Below, one piece after another: positions 1-13,136 of a stretch of DNA of 64,000 bases (positions are counted from its first letter, which is position 1; each line of letters opens with the position of its first letter). The stretch comes from Xiphophorus maculatus (lineage: Eukaryota > Chordata > Actinopteri > Cyprinodontiformes > Poeciliidae). The notes under the pieces were generated by a model, which saw only the letters and a list, made by a program, of their open reading frames with translations, was not told the DNA's origin and did no database searches. Location of the stretch: contig NC_036447.1 of the NCBI RefSeq assembly GCF_002775205.1, positions 6,126,501 to 6,190,500 on the forward strand, read 5' to 3'. The position numbers and the translations under genes are program-made.

Positions 1-1176
1 GTTTACACACCAGTGACTAAGTCTCTCAAACCAGCTTTCAAACGCCCCGCGGAATTTGAAAGCGCACATGCGCAGAAAGCACAGCCATGTGATTTATTCT
101 ACAGTTAGCAAAAACAATTAAATAAAAAGCGGATAGCGTTGTGTTGTGTTGTGTTGTGTTGTGTTGTGCTACGTTACCTGTTCAATTTAGCACAATTTCT
201 GATGAGGAATATGTGATACATGGGCCCTTCGTTCATGTGACATGGCTTATTGCTGGAAGCTAATGGTCAAAAGCGCATGTACGTTCAAAAATCTCAGTGC
301 CATCTAGTGGCCTGACATGACAACTACAGGTGACTCGACGTGTTTCTGCAGTGCCGTCTAAAAGTGAAACTGTTTCCCAATTAACATCCAAAAATACCGC
401 CAGTTCCCAGGCAGTGATCTCATATAAGCGAAGCCTAAATAATAACTAAATAATAATAATAACTTTTATCCTAAAAATGGTTGTTTTTATGAATTACTAA
501 CGTAAAATATGAAATAAACATCCACAGTTGTAGTTGTGTAGGGGCTCAAAACTCCCCCAGAACTTTCTCTGGAATTTTATTAAAAGGATTTTAAACCACA
601 GCAGCAATATGGATAAAAATTCATTTGGTTTTACATGATTTTTTTTTTTTTAATCATGTACTTGTGTCCTAATGTACCAACTGGCTCCACCATGACATCT
701 CCAACATATGTATGCATTGAGATAAGAATCATCATTTGTCCAATGTTACCATTTTAAACTGAGATGTTTGTTGTTCACAACAACAAAGTAGTCTTATGAT
801 TGCAGTATTATTGTAAGGAATGCTGATATGAACTTGAAAACAATGTGAAAAGCAACAGCAAATGCACTATTTAAAATAATCTACACTGACTTAGACTTTC
901 ATTAGCAGGTGAGGTTTAGAAACAAACATATAATATACAACTTCAGTATTAAACTAAGCTATGATATCCAAGGTTTCTATGTCTGTGTGCAGATTTATTA
1001 GTTATTTTAATGGTTCTAAACAAAGTCGTCTTGTTTAAATTTGTGTTGATAAAATCATGTTTGTAGTTATGTCACACCAACACTATTTTCTGGGTGTCCT
1101 GTTTTTTGTTGTTTTTATTTTTCTCTTGCGTCTGTGTGTGGGTGCATGTGTGTGTGCACACTTGTTTGTGTGCTAG
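1..1176 (+). other. gria2: gria2 intron (upstream of the TM4 exon)
   Basis: No coding exon was found here. It is AT-rich intronic sequence ending in a TG-rich tract and the acceptor at 1171-1176. It contains a GTGTT pentanucleotide microsatellite near 138-168. Earlier gria2 exons (ligand-binding domain, flip/flop) must lie to the left of the window. Confidence 0.6.
138..168. repeat. (GTGTT)n microsatellite
   Basis: About six uninterrupted GTGTT units, seen directly. It is a simple repeat and likely polymorphic. Confidence 0.9.
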
Positions 1177-1371
<195 letters not shown>

Positions 1372-1862
1372 TGATAGTGTTAATTTGTAAACTTGTGTTA
1401 TATTTTAGACCAATTATTATCCTCCCTTTCGTATTTCCTCTGGCTATTTACATTTATAGTGTTATATAAAAATTATTTATATCCTTTAAACTGGAGATGT
1501 ACTAATCCAATAGTGATATCTGTATCAGTCCCGATATTGAAAAAACAATCTTGATTGGGTCTTGGTGACAATGTGCCTGATCCACAAGGGCAAATCTATT
1601 CAGTCTAATGCTATGCTCTATGCTCTGAGTGATGTCATTCTTTATTATTTATTTTACATTATATTTAAAATTCTTAATTCTAAATATGAATAAATTCCAC
1701 ATCCGGTCCCCTACAATGCCCAATGGTCAAGTGATTACATCACTTAAGGCTAGTCCACTGAGAACAGGAAGTGTCATCTTTATTCTGAACGGTCTCCATT
1801 TGACCCCTTTGACCTAATCAACGTGAACGTGTGCCTACTGACAGAAGACATGTTGGTTTGAC

Positions 1863-2200
1863 TTGGTTTCCAACACTGACCCGTTTCGGTGGAGGATGAG
1901 GGAGTGGCGGTGTGGTGAAGTGGTGAAGTCACATATGTATTGCCATACGTTTGGCTCTAAATTTCACAGATTCGAGCCGAGCTGCACCAAACTCACTGGG
2001 ATCGACCAGTACCTGCCCCCCAACAGGAGTCCACAACAATTTATGGTGGCCGTTGCCTACTTCCTCCTTCTTGTTATTTTTACTACCCAAATATTGTAAA
2101 AAAGGCTCCTTAATTTCTTTTATTGGTTAGATTGTTTCTTGTTGCGTTTTCTGTCCTTGAGAGGACAATAAAGACACACATTGCCTTCAACTCAACCGCC
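1863..2200 (+). mobile_element. tRNA-derived SINE-like repeat
   Basis: It contains an A-box-like stretch (about 1903-1925, a GTGGTGAAGTGGTGAAGTC core) and, about 50 nt later, a B-box-like AGATTCGAGCC (1968-1978). The spacing is that of an RNA polymerase III promoter in a tRNA-derived SINE. A tail with GGACAATAAAGACAC follows near 2163. I did not match it to a named family; borders are approximate. Confidence 0.4.
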
Positions 2201-2999
2201 GGCTGGGTCTGACTATCCTCGGTGAAAATGTGCCATGTTGCACAGTAAAGCAGGTCTTATTTGTGAGTTTTCTAAATTTCAAGTCTTTGTCTTTTGATTT
2301 CTGAAACTCAGAAAACTTTCAAAATTCAAAAGTTTTCCATTTTTTAACCTCTTACTTTTGAAATTTCTGAGTTTTTTGGTGGAATTTTTTTTTCTATCTA
2401 CAATGGACAGTGGACAGAAACTGCTGGAGCTTATCGAATGTTTATATTTTCAAACAAAACCACATAAAGAGCATTTTATACCACACATCAAACTCTATTT
2501 ATTCTCTTTCCTGCGCCCTACGCCATCTTTGTTTTACTTACAGCTGGCTCCACTTAAGGATGACCAGTGGCGCCCTCTTCTGAATGGCGGTCAAACTACA
2601 GCACTGAAAGACGGTCTAAGTTGATATTGTTAATGAATCAGTTGGAACTAATTTTAATCTAACAAATCTTTAATCGACAATCATACACCAATTAATTGTT
2701 TGCATGCCTACATGATTTGACTAGCATATATGCATATCTTTTTCAGAAGTGTTTCTAACAACTTCCAACTTGTAGACACAGTATATTTTCATGTACTTTT
2801 CTCTTATATGCATTCAATTCCATGTGGATTGAATGTACAAATTAAATGTGCTTGGATTTATGCAGAAGTTTGGAAACCACTGGATTTGTTTGTGCATACA
2901 TGGTTTGGTCAGTGAAACTGTTGGACTTGCTTCAGTTGAAAATTCTCCTTTGTCTTTATCAGGTTCTAAAATTTGTTTCATCTATTCATTTGCATAGAA

Positions 3000-3970
3000 C
3001 CAGCCACAAAAGATTCAATTAACTCATTATTTACAAAACAAAGAAGTCGAAATGGAGATGCTTAGGAGAAAGTAAGAAGTCATACAAAACCTTAAATATG
3101 TACAAAAAGACAAATGAAATCAAATATTTACATCCACTGCAAACACATTTTTACCTTTTACAAACATTTCTCCAATGTTTTGTAGAATTACCTTGAAAAT
3201 GGTTTGATTTGGATAATCAAAGGATTGAGAAGGATAATCTTTTGATTATCCGTCTCACAGTCGTTTACTCTAATTGTGGCCCATTCCTCTTGGCAGGTTT
3301 AGTGAAATGGAATAAGTTTTGTAAGACATCTCTGCACATAGCTGTGTGCAGAGCTCACACAGCTGTAAGATAATCACTGCAAAACACTGACTTTGCTCTC
3401 GTTAAATCACATTCATCTAATTTAGCAGTACGCTTAGGGTTGTTGTCCATTTGACTCTTTTCTGCCTGAACTTTAACTTCTTTGCTGATGAATTGAGATG
3501 TTGTTTCCTCATGATGCCATCTGTTTAGCCAAGCACAGCAGTTCCTCATACAGCAACAAAAAAACATAACATGATGCTGCCACTCCCATATTTCCCATTG
3601 GATGTGGTGTTTCTAGGCTTTTCAATCTTCCTTTTTTAACAATTGACATAATGGCTTAAACTTTCAATTTCAGCTTCGTCAGATTATAGGATATCTTTTT
3701 GAAAAGTCCTGGGTGGGTGCATTTACAAACTGAAATGTGACTTATTATTTTCCTTTTTGTGGTGATGGCTTCTTCTTCTCTGAGCAGCCTTTCAGCTCAT
3801 GCTGGTAAAGGATTTGTTTCACTGCAGACATTCAGCCATCGTTTCCACAACGTCTTTTACTTTAGTAACTGGGTCGATTTGCACATTTCCACCCAGTAGA
3901 CCTGAACACTGTGAGGTCTGGACATTCCCATTCTGTTTATGCTTGTGTATAATTGTTTAAACATATGAAT
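3000..3970 (-). mobile_element. degenerate Tc1/mariner-like transposon remnant
   Basis: Stretches such as ATGATGCTGCCACTCCCATA (3572-3591) and the decayed segment around 3690-3860 resemble the reverse strand of fish Tc1-family transposase genes. No open frame survives. The call rests on recognition of typical Tc1 remnant wording, and borders are approximate. It lies in the gria2 intron. Confidence 0.45.
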
Positions 3971-4110
3971 GTGTCATGACTTGTGGACATCGACAATTCT
4001 CTTCCTCATATCTTGCCTTTTGATTTTTCTTTGATGAAACACAGGGGAGCTGGGTGTTTGAGTTGTTGCGTCACAAAATAAATCCACAGATTTGCCTCCA
4101 ATAAACTTAA

Positions 4111-4667
4111 ATGTGGAAATAATGCAGTATGTAAGTTTTATAAAAACAATAATGTTTTTTACATATTTGTTAAAACGGTTACCATGTTGTGATAGTATAT
4201 TATGAGACAAATAATCTGTGAAAAGATTGATCTCCTCCGTCTTCCCCCGAGGTGTTATTGCTATCTGAAGCAACGCATCGCTCCTGACCAAAAACAACCA
4301 ATCAGAGCCAGGAGGCGGGTCTTAGGGCTCTCAATCAACCCCATGTACTCGCTGATCAATGTGCTAATGGCAGAGAAACAACTGACCATTACAGGAAAAC
4401 CAATTATCTGCCCTTATTAGTGGCTATGCTAAGTACCATTAGCATTCACAAGAGCTGCACACGAGATTGTGATTGACAGCGCTAAGACCCGCCTCTTGGC
4501 TCTAATTGGTTGTTTCAGGTTAGAACTGGAAACACTGGACTGGAAAAGGTAGATAAGCTTGATTTTTTTTCACAGACTGTCTGTTCCACACTGTCATGAC
4601 ATGGTGAGAGTTTCAACAAATATGAAAAAATACTGTATATGTTTTATAAAAGTTACAAAGTGCACCT
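4111..4667. mobile_element. TTAA-flanked MITE, family A copy 1
   Basis: The element has long imperfect terminal inverted repeats: a left end with GCAGTATGTAAGTTTTAT and a right end with ATAAAAGTTACAAAGTGCAC. It is flanked by TTAA at 4107-4110 and 4668-4671. A second copy lies at about 8321-8821. TTAA target duplication points to mobilisation by a piggyBac-type transposase (inference). It has no coding capacity. Confidence 0.65.
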
Positions 4668-4997
4668 TTAAGTGAATGGGAATCTTTTCTCTTTTTTACA
4701 GTGTTAAGTGTGTGGCCCAAGGTAAAATTTTCTGGATTTAAAAGTCTATATTACCAGTTCACCACATATTTGTAATTTTCCTGTAATAAATCTTACTTTA
4801 CTAAGGCAGTCGGCGGTTTCATGTGCTGCACAAGGTTCCCTTTATTCAACTTGAGCACCTGAACGCCACTGAATGATACCCAAAGTGTTTTCCCACAGAA
4901 TCGTCTCAGTTGTGTGGATGTGGATTTTGCATATTGGCGACGCTACATTCTTACTGACATGTAAATCTCAATGCTTTGATGGAAAACCTAAATTTAA

Positions 4998-5572
4998 AGG
5001 GTAATATTATGTGTTTTTATAGCACAATCAAGTAACTGTGTTTCCTCCAGTTGTTATAAAAATGCTGCACATATCAAATATGACTTCATTTTACTTTGTG
5101 ATTTAATGCCTTGAAATTGGGCCTCTGTCTCTTTAAGAAGCTCCTACTCTTTCTGAAACTCCACCTTCAGGAAGTCATCACAACATAGCTCCTCTATTAA
5201 CCCTTTAACATCGTTTTTACCAGCGTTCCACTGAGAAGTAGCTCGTATAATGATCTCCACTGATGCGCAGCTCCACTAGGCGTTTGCTAATTGCTGCTAG
5301 CTAGTCTGAAGGAGCTGAATGGGGGCGTGCTGCTCTGTGAGGGTGAAATTGGGAAGCTTTGGATCTGAGGAGGAGCTGCGTCTCGAAGGTGGAGCTAGGT
5401 CCACCCGAGCATTTTGCACTGCTGAATGGTTGCCATGGAGATTAAATGATTTGTCAACCATGCATGAAAGAATCAAAGCAACACAAACCAGGTTTGTTTT
5501 TGATGAAGGAATAACATTATCTATAGCATGATGTAAAGCTCAAAAAAGTTGATTTAACATAATACTCCCCCT
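4998..5572. mobile_element. TTAA-flanked MITE, family B copy 1
   Basis: The left end AGGGTAATATTATGTG and right end ACATAATACTCCCCCT are inverted repeats. TTAA lies at 4994-4997, with a decayed GTAA on the right. Related copies are at about 45693-46020 and 49837-50423. The shared interior includes GGGCCTCTGTCTCTTTAAGA. Confidence 0.65.
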
Positions 5573-5756
5573 GTAAATGTAGCCTCTAGTCGCATAAAAG
5601 CATCTTCAGAAAATGTTGTAAAACTCAAACTTGTATTTTAATGTTGCAACAAAAATAAAAAAAAATAAATAACAATAATAGTCAATCAGCTGAAGAGTAA
5701 TTGTTCTACAATTAAATCAGTAAAGCAATAACGCTGACTTTATTTCCGTTGTAAAG

Positions 5757-5927
5757 GTCGCAGCCAACACCTTCTCATCACCCCAGCACACAGGGAACTA
5801 CACACACACTCTGTCTTCTCCTCAACATGCCCCCAACTACAACCTGCTGTCTCCCAGCCACCAGCCAAACTACGCCACCTATAAAGAAGGCTACAACGTT
5901 TACGGCATTGAGAGCGTCAAGATCTAA
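5757..5927 (+). CDS. gria2: GluA2 short C-tail exon with PDZ ligand (alternative terminal exon)
   Basis: After the acceptor GTAAAG (5751-5756), a phase-0 open frame of 56 codons plus TAA follows. It ends [17 protein letters not shown]. The final ESVKI is the PDZ ligand known in GluA2 for binding GRIP and PICK1, which control synaptic anchoring and endocytosis. The segment before it is unusual. It carries three repeats of the form SP(Q/S)H-x-x-NY ([27 protein letters not shown]), and the tail is about 20 residues longer than the roughly 36-residue mammalian one. The mammalian sequence just after the TM4 exon that binds NSF and AP2 is not preserved (here VAANTFSS). It joins in phase to the 1177-1311 exon and is skipped when the long tail is used. 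Confidence 0.93.
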   Translation, partial: VAANTFSSPQHTGNYTHTLSSPQHAPNYNLLSPSHQPNYATYKEGYNVYGIESVKI

Positions 5928-8164
5928 CACGGGTAGGAGAGTGATGATTGATAGCTAAAACTTTGCTCACCTCACAGCCATAGACAAAGGTTTAACCAGG
6001 CGACACTTCCCGGGTCAGCTGGATTCAGTGCTGAGCGTCTTCAGTGGCACATATCCAGTATGTGTGATTTACAAAACACAGAAGCTTCCCTAGAAGATAT
6101 TATAAAAGATACTGCAAGGAGAATAGTGAATAAATGACAAAATATTTGAATATTCTTTAAATTAGGTACCTACTTAGTAAGATTTTTTTTTTCTCTAAAT
6201 TCTTGCTCAGAAGTTATTATGACGGCATATTAGAGCCATTGTATATAGAAAGAAAACACAGAAGACGGAGGAGTAATTTTACAAGAAAAAACTCTGAAAT
6301 TTCTGAGTTTGAAAAATCAAAAAATTGCAAGAAAAAAATCTGAAATTCTGTTTTCTCAGGGGTTTTTAGACTAATCGTAGAATTTCTCCGCTTTTTCTCA
6401 CAATTTTAATAAAAGATTAATTCTTTAACCTTAGAATTTCTGAGGGGTTTTGTGCAAATTTTCAAAATTTCAAACTTTGAAATGTACGAGTTTTTTTTCA
6501 GAACATTTATTAAATTATTCCCAGAATTTTTGAGTTTTTCTCTGAAATATACTCCCCCTTTTTTTCTATCTATAATTACCCTAATACGCCGCTGTAAATT
6601 ATTTCCTAGGATCATTTCTAAATGATCTGCTTTTATTTAGGTGCTGTAGAAAAAACTGGAACAAACAGCTTGAGACTATTAAATACATAGTTTTGAAATG
6701 GTCTCAGCTTTGAAACTGGATTTGCCACTGAAGATGACAATTACTGGATTTAATTACCATAAATCCAGGTATTACATGAATTCAGCCGTTTTGATAACGC
6801 AAAAAAAAAAAACACAGTGGCATGCAAAGAAAATTAAAGGTCAAAACTGTGTATGGCTGTGATTATCCTGGCATTTGTTTACTCCTTATCCTGAAGCTTG
6901 CTCACTCCTGCTCCCATTTTCCTTCGCTCCTATGACCAGGTCTTCAGCCTCTTTCTCTCTTCTTCTCCTGTTTTTTCCTCTTTTTTGGTTTTTCACTCCT
7001 CCTACCACTTTTAGCCTATCTACCCTTTTCCTCTGGTCCTTTGTAATTTTTTTTCTCCAGCACTTTCCTTAGTTTATAGCCAATCATCCTCTTTGAAATA
7101 ACTTATAGAAGGTGGACGTAGAGAAATAATTAGGCCAAATGCATTTAAGTAGTTTTTTTTTCATGCTTGCTTATTTTACAATAAAATTCAAAGTGCCTTC
7201 TGTTTTAGTTTGAAATCTGGGCTCTTATTTTGGTGGTATTATCAAAACCAACTATGTAGAAAAAGAGCAAAAGCAACATTAAGTTGTGGCGGACACAATG
7301 TATATATTTCACACCAGAATGTATGCTCTTATTGTGAAGGGGAGAAGGTGAGGTGGAGAAGAAACCAACGGTTGTACTTCATTCTATTTTTGGTTTTGGT
7401 TGGAAGACATTGAGAATAAAACAAGACTCAAATTACTTTTTCGTCCTTTTCTGCTGACTTCCACATTGTTGACCCCGAACATCTGCGAACATCTGAACAT
7501 GTTTTTCCACGAGAACTCTCCAGATGCCGCCGCCGCTTCTCCGCCAGCTGTGGTTTCAGACCCAGTTTCGTGTCAGGCGGCCGTTGCTAAAAACCGCCGC
7601 TTCCAATTTTAAGCTTCTGGCTTATTATGTTTAGAATGTTTGTGAATAGTTAAAGCGTTGAATTTACTTCTTCTAAAGTTAATACTAACAAAATAAGAGC
7701 CCAGATTTCAACATAAAACACAAAATATTTCAAATTTTATAGTCAAACAATCAAGAATGAAATAACTATTTAAATGTATTTGATCATAATATCAGTCTTT
7801 TACACCCGTTGTTCAGATTAGGGGGTCGGCTGTAACTTTTCAAATCATTCCTTGCAGTTGACCACGAGTCAAACACAGAATGGTGAATGTTTGAATACGA
7901 ACGTTTCTTGGAGTTTGGTTCTTATGGACCTACAATGCCTTTAAAACGATTGTAGTTTTGGACAACATGGCTGAAAAACGTATCACGATATAAAAGTTTT
8001 ATATCAGTAAGTATCAATAATTGTTGATTAGTTTTTTTGTTTTAAAGGGTGCGGTGATCTTTTCTGTTTTATCCACAGTTTTCACTCCACAAGGTTGTTT
8101 TTAATTTTTAAGCAGTCACGAGGTACGGTGGCGAAACCTTAAACTGCTGCTCCTCAAATTACTC

Positions 8165-8235
8165 GACAGATTGTTGCTAGGTAACCAAAGAGTGAGTGAG
8201 TTGCTAGGTAACCAAAGAGTGAGTGAGTTAGCTGA
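8165..8235. repeat. tandem 27-bp repeat with X-box-like motif
   Basis: TTGCTAGGTAACCAAAGAGT followed by GAGTGAG occurs twice in tandem. The same tandem pair and flanking sequence recur at 52411-52490, so this is a dispersed repeat family and not a local event. Each unit contains GTTGCTAGGTAAC, which resembles an RFX X-box half-palindrome. Confidence 0.7.
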
Positions 8236-8320
8236 TTCCACTAACCTTGCTTAGCACTGTGAAAGGTTGAGCAGCTAATGCCTTTCTTCTGCCTACATGT
8301 CCCAGAATGCTGTGCGGTAT

Positions 8321-8821
8321 GATGCAGTATGTAACTTTAGCTGAATTGGGTTTTTTTTAAGTTTTTTACATATTTGTTGAAACATGTCGTGACAAGTTGT
8401 TATGAGGCAGATAATCTGGGAAAAGATAAGAAATGCACCGGGCTGTCAATCAACCTCTTGTACTTGATGCTAATGAAAATGAAAAAACTTACCATAACAG
8501 GAAAAACATCTGTGACTATACTAACTAGCCTTAGCATTCAGAACAGGCTTTGCGAGCTTGGAGCGTAGCAGAGACTAAGGGGGAGAGTAGCGCCACACCA
8601 GATTGTGATTGACAGCACTAAGACCTGCCTCCTGGCAATGATTGGTTGTTTTTTATGCTTTTCTTCGTCAAAAACTTTTCTTCAGATGGCAATAGTACTT
8701 CAGGAAGGAGATTGATCTTTTCACAGATTATCTGTCTCATACGACACGGTCACAGCATTATGACAGTTTAAACAAATATGTAAAAAGTTTGTTTTTTTGA
8801 TAAAAGTTACACACTACAGCT
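8321..8821. mobile_element. TTAA-flanked MITE, family A copy 2
   Basis: It is related to 4111-4667 over most of its length: GCAGTATGTAAC at the left, ATTGTGATTGACAGC in the interior, and TAAAAGTTACACACTACAGC at the right, followed by TTAA at 8822-8825. The left target site is no longer clear. Confidence 0.6.
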
Positions 8822-10938
8822 TTAATTTCAGTTCAGTGGTATTAATCCCAACACCTCTGACACCAACCAAATTAAGGTAAATGTATGTTCGTTCCCAATT
8901 TAGAGTTTTTTTGTTTCATTTTGTCAACCATTTATCACTAGAATTAGAATTTATTTTTCACTGTACGCATGCACAGAGATTAAAGATTACATAACATCTA
9001 ACTGTTATTTTATGTCTGATGTGTAATTGAAGTAAATTAAATTAATTACACTAAACTTAACATGTACTGGTACGCAAAGCAGCTGTCACATTGTTTCCTA
9101 TACTTGTGTGCTGGCGTATTGAAAAGACATTACATGTGGATGCAAACGTGTCTTTTTGGTGCGTTCATATTTATAATTTTATGCTTTTGCTCAGTTCAGT
9201 AGAGTAGAATTCACAGTGTTCTGCTGCCTCAGGTTTGTTACTGTACTGTAACATTTTATTTATTTTGTTTATTTCATTAAAAAGGATCAGCTCACTATCT
9301 GAGAATAAAATGTTCCAGGGTTTAGATAATTACTATGAGAATGAATCAAATGGTAAGTAACAGTTTTTGTTTTTAGTTTCAAGCGTTCATCATCCTGAGG
9401 TGAGTAAAGCCTCTGCAGAAAAATTGCGAGATTGAGGAATATTATTGGGTTTTTGTTGAGATATTTGATTAGCAGTTGCATTGATTCTCCAGCAGTCGTT
9501 CTGCTGAACTCATGTGGAGAAACTTTTTCTGACTTACTTGATCTTAATGCATTTGCTACAGTGTTAAATGTGCAAAAAGTTAATGTGGGAAAGTATAAAT
9601 ATACAACTATTGTGCAGTGTAAGCTGATTAACTCACTTTAGAGAAAGTGTATCAATCAATGTATGGTTGCATTTAATAACTTAAGTGCTAGTTTAATTTA
9701 AGAATTATTAGTTTAATACCAAGTAGTAGTTTTGGCTGAGTAATCAACTGATTTGCCATGAATTTTTGTATTTTGTGGTGTACAAAAAGCAATGTCCTGA
9801 AATATTAATCAACGTTCTAAACATTCAGCTTTGGTCAGAAAAACCAGTCTTGCCTCCATCCCTGATCGCACACTACACAAGACTCCACTACTGCAGAAAA
9901 TTAATGTTGAAGCTTGTTTAAAGAACTTGATGTTTTTTCTTAAAAACACTTTTTCACCATTGCTGCCGCATCCAGAACATTTACTTGACAACATTAGAAC
10001 TTTTCTGGCATGAAATGTCAATATTATTCATGAGTAGCGGTGACATTAAATACTATATGTGTGAGAAATTGAAAGAAGTAACATCAAATACTACAATAAA
10101 ATCAGAGTTTATTATTGAAGTCCTGCTTAGTCTACTTTAATTAAACTAGTTTGTTTGTCTAGAAAGTCTTGTTTGTTTGTTGAGGTGTGAATGCGTAATC
10201 AAACTCTGATGCAGACCAAAAAAGCAAACTCTGGTAGGCCTGAAGTAAACTCTGCTGCATTTCGAATGCATATGTGGATGTAGAGGACCAGAAACCGCTC
10301 CAAAAACAGGTAATGGACTATAGCACAGGACATTCTGAGTAAATTCAACCAAAACAAACGCAAGAGTCTAAATGTAAGAGGGAGAAATGGTCGTGGACTT
10401 TCACCAGAGACAAAAGAGAAAAAAACCTAAAATCTGACACCATTCCATTTTTGTTTACATCTTGTGAAGAAGTTGTGCTCTGTGTCTTCTTAAGAGGTTT
10501 TCATGTTGTTTCCTTCAGTAGTTGCTGGTGAGGAGGAGAGCAGTGTTTTTCAAAGGGTTTGGTTGATTTGACACAGTGGAGTGAGAAAACAAACTGCAGC
10601 AGCTGAACATGTAGCAAATGTTTACATTTTTGTCCCAAATCGAACTGAGTAAACTGGACTATCAGATGTGAAAACTCCCTTAGTGTAACAAACGCACACG
10701 ACAGTAACAACTTTCCTTAAGGATTAGCACCATCCAGACAGCTTGTATTGCTTACACTGTTTAATTTCTCTATTTTACTACAAAAAAATCAGCATCTGCA
10801 GCTCAACCCAAGATCAGAAATCAGCCACAAAATTCTGAACGGCTCATCGCTACTAATTTTATTTTGAAGCACAATACCTGCCAGCTTTGATTAATGTCAC
10901 CATTTTATTTAAACGTGACCTTTCTTATCCCTCAACAG

Positions 10939-11073
10939 ATGAAATTCACGGATGCAATGCGCTCAAAAGCTCGTCTGTCTATCACTGGGTCAACGAGTGA
11001 GAACGGCCGTGTTCCAGTGGCTTACCTTCGCCCAGGATTACCCATGAGCCTCAGTATGACTGACCTCTCATGA
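10939..11073 (+). CDS. gria2: GluA2 long C-tail exon (alternative terminal exon)
   Basis: After the acceptor CCCTCAACAG (10929-10938), a phase-0 frame of 44 codons plus TGA follows. It begins MKFTDAMRSKARLSITGSTS, continues ENGRV, and ends LPMSLSMTDLS. The RSKARLSITGS..ENGRV core is the long-tail signature shared by GluA1, GluA4 and GluA2-long. The terminal TDLS matches the GluA2-long isoform as I know it, which supports gria2 over gria3 or gria4. Use of this exon requires skipping 5757-5927, giving a receptor without the ESVKI ligand. It probably carries the 3'UTR beyond 11073. Confidence 0.9.
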   Translation: MKFTDAMRSKARLSITGSTSENGRVPVAYLRPGLPMSLSMTDLS

Positions 11074-13130
11074 CCTCACACAAGTCAGTGCCTTACAGCC
11101 AGTCAACACACTTTCATCGATCCCCGCTGTAAGGGAAGTGGACAGAAAGCGTTGCCCTCTTCGAGAAAAAGAAAAGACATATTACCAGTAATGACAACGG
11201 GCAACCTGCCCCGTTTTCTATTCTGGATTTTAGTCATTCAAAACTCTAGAAACTCTCAAATCCTTTACATCTGGTCTGTAAAAACAAGGCAGATGTCCTT
11301 CTGAAAAGACCTGCCCACTTGTAAAGCGAATCAAACGAAGATCGTAGGGAGAGACGGCTGGTCCTAGACAAACCCATGACAAACAATCAAGCACAGAGGA
11401 CAGTTTTTTAAGACAAATATTATTTGTTTTGTAGATTTTTGCCATGGAGGCTTCTCTTGTACAGAAAACAAGGACAACAGTGATGACGATGTTCATGCAA
11501 TAACAACAGTTATCAGGGACACGATCAGGAACTGTGGGGATACAAGCTGGACCTTGTTTGAAATGTGTTAAAAGTGCCATGAACAAAAAACTGATGTCCT
11601 GAAATATCAGTATGTATTGTGATAGATAATGATGTGATTGTTCCGGGGGGTTTTCTTTCGATAGCCTGTAAATCCTTATTTGAGAAACACACACAAACAC
11701 AAAATTTAACAGGAGTTCTTGTTGGTGAGGTTATGATATTTAGTGATGCTGTTAAAAACACCAAACTCATGCAAATAAGGCGGACATCCGTTCTTTCAGC
11801 TACGTCAATATGATGAGTTACAAAGTTTCTTTTCACTACATATTGTAGTCAAAACCTTATTACCAGTATTAACATTTTTCTCTTGCTAATGAACAGTGTT
11901 TTATCTGAACTACTATTTTAGCTACACTCCACTTTTATAAAATACTCCAAAAAATTAACTGATCTGAGGTTAGCCAAAGAGTCGAGCTTCCCCTGGGTGA
12001 ATTCCCAGCAAGTTCAGGGTTTTCCCCAGTTTTTTTTCCCCAGCTGGACTTTCCTAAACACCCAGTTACAATCTTAGGATAAACCTCAGCTACTCTAGCT
12101 GTGTTTCCATTACAAATCTGCGCAAAACCCATTCGAAATTCAACTAATGGCAAAAAAAATACAATTTCACAATTGTGGCGTTTCCAATAAATAAGAAATT
12201 AAATTAAGACCACATGTGAATAAGTTTGTTCATTAAAAGTTATGGCAGCGACGGACGTAAACGGTTACATTACACCAGAGGCAGTTGGACGTTCAACAAT
12301 AATCAAATACATTCTTTGAACCAAAGTATGAAAATTAAAACTGAGTAGCAAAACCTGAACTAAAATTAAATATTTGACTAATAATAACTAATAAAAACTA
12401 GCAAACACACTCTAAAAACTAACTTTGAATTAGACAAACAAAAAGTCTAATTCAAAGATTTATGCTACAATGAAAAAAACAAAACTATTATAACCCTGTG
12501 CACACAGATTTTCGCTCTTACTTTCATTTTGCGCCAGAAACTTTTCCTGCAGGTTCATAAAGAGAAGAACGCCTGTCGCCATTTTGGTGTTCAGCATTGC
12601 TGAGCACCAAAAACTACTCATCTACTACTCGTCTTAGAATTAAAATTGGCTACTTTAGCACAGTGTTAGTTCATTTTTTTATCAGATTTTTGACGTTAAG
12701 ATGATAAAGGAGAAGTGTAATCATATTATAAAGCGATCCAGTGGTCCACATGTATGGCAATGTCCAAAGGTAACGAGGGAAAATAAAAAATAGGTGATTT
12801 AGTTTCTGAACTATACCAATAGAGTTCTGTACAATTTCTTCTTATTATTAATATTGTTCTAGCATTTTTTTTTTAAACAGCATCCTTGCACAGATTAAAT
12901 TAACAACTACCTGAAAATCCTTCAGAGCCACAAAAGACATTTTGTTTTGTTTTTTTATATACACTGCACTGCATCTGTTTCTGTAAATATAAAGACCTGA
13001 GATGAATTTCTCTTCTTTTTTAAAGCCAACAACAACAACAGATGCTCACACTGTTTACTGTACATGGTGTACACACTTAAAACGCATCATGCCACACATC
13101 CCTGCACCTTTACATTTGCATGTGCGTTTG
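11074..13130 (+). other. gria2 long-tail 3'UTR / downstream flank
   Basis: This AT-rich stretch has no exon I can support. A candidate polyadenylation hexamer (AATAAA) occurs near 12187, but many others exist and none can be chosen from sequence alone. Short ORFs here show no domain or conservation I recognise. Confidence 0.35.
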
Positions 13131-13136
13131 CACATA

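Larger units (their letters stand above)
5928..10938 (+). other. gria2: short-tail 3'UTR and gria2 intron
   Basis: No further exon was recognised. The stretch contains a pyrimidine-rich segment (about 6870-7070), a repeat with a tandem GTTGCTAGGTAAC motif (8165-8320), MITE family A copy 2 and AT-rich sequence. Any ORFs are short and carry no recognisable domain. Confidence 0.5.

Noticed and set aside
11230-11836. Overlapping minus-strand ORFs of 156 and 103 codons after gria2
   Set aside because: No recognisable domain or splice logic; composition like the surrounding 3' flank. Treated as chance.
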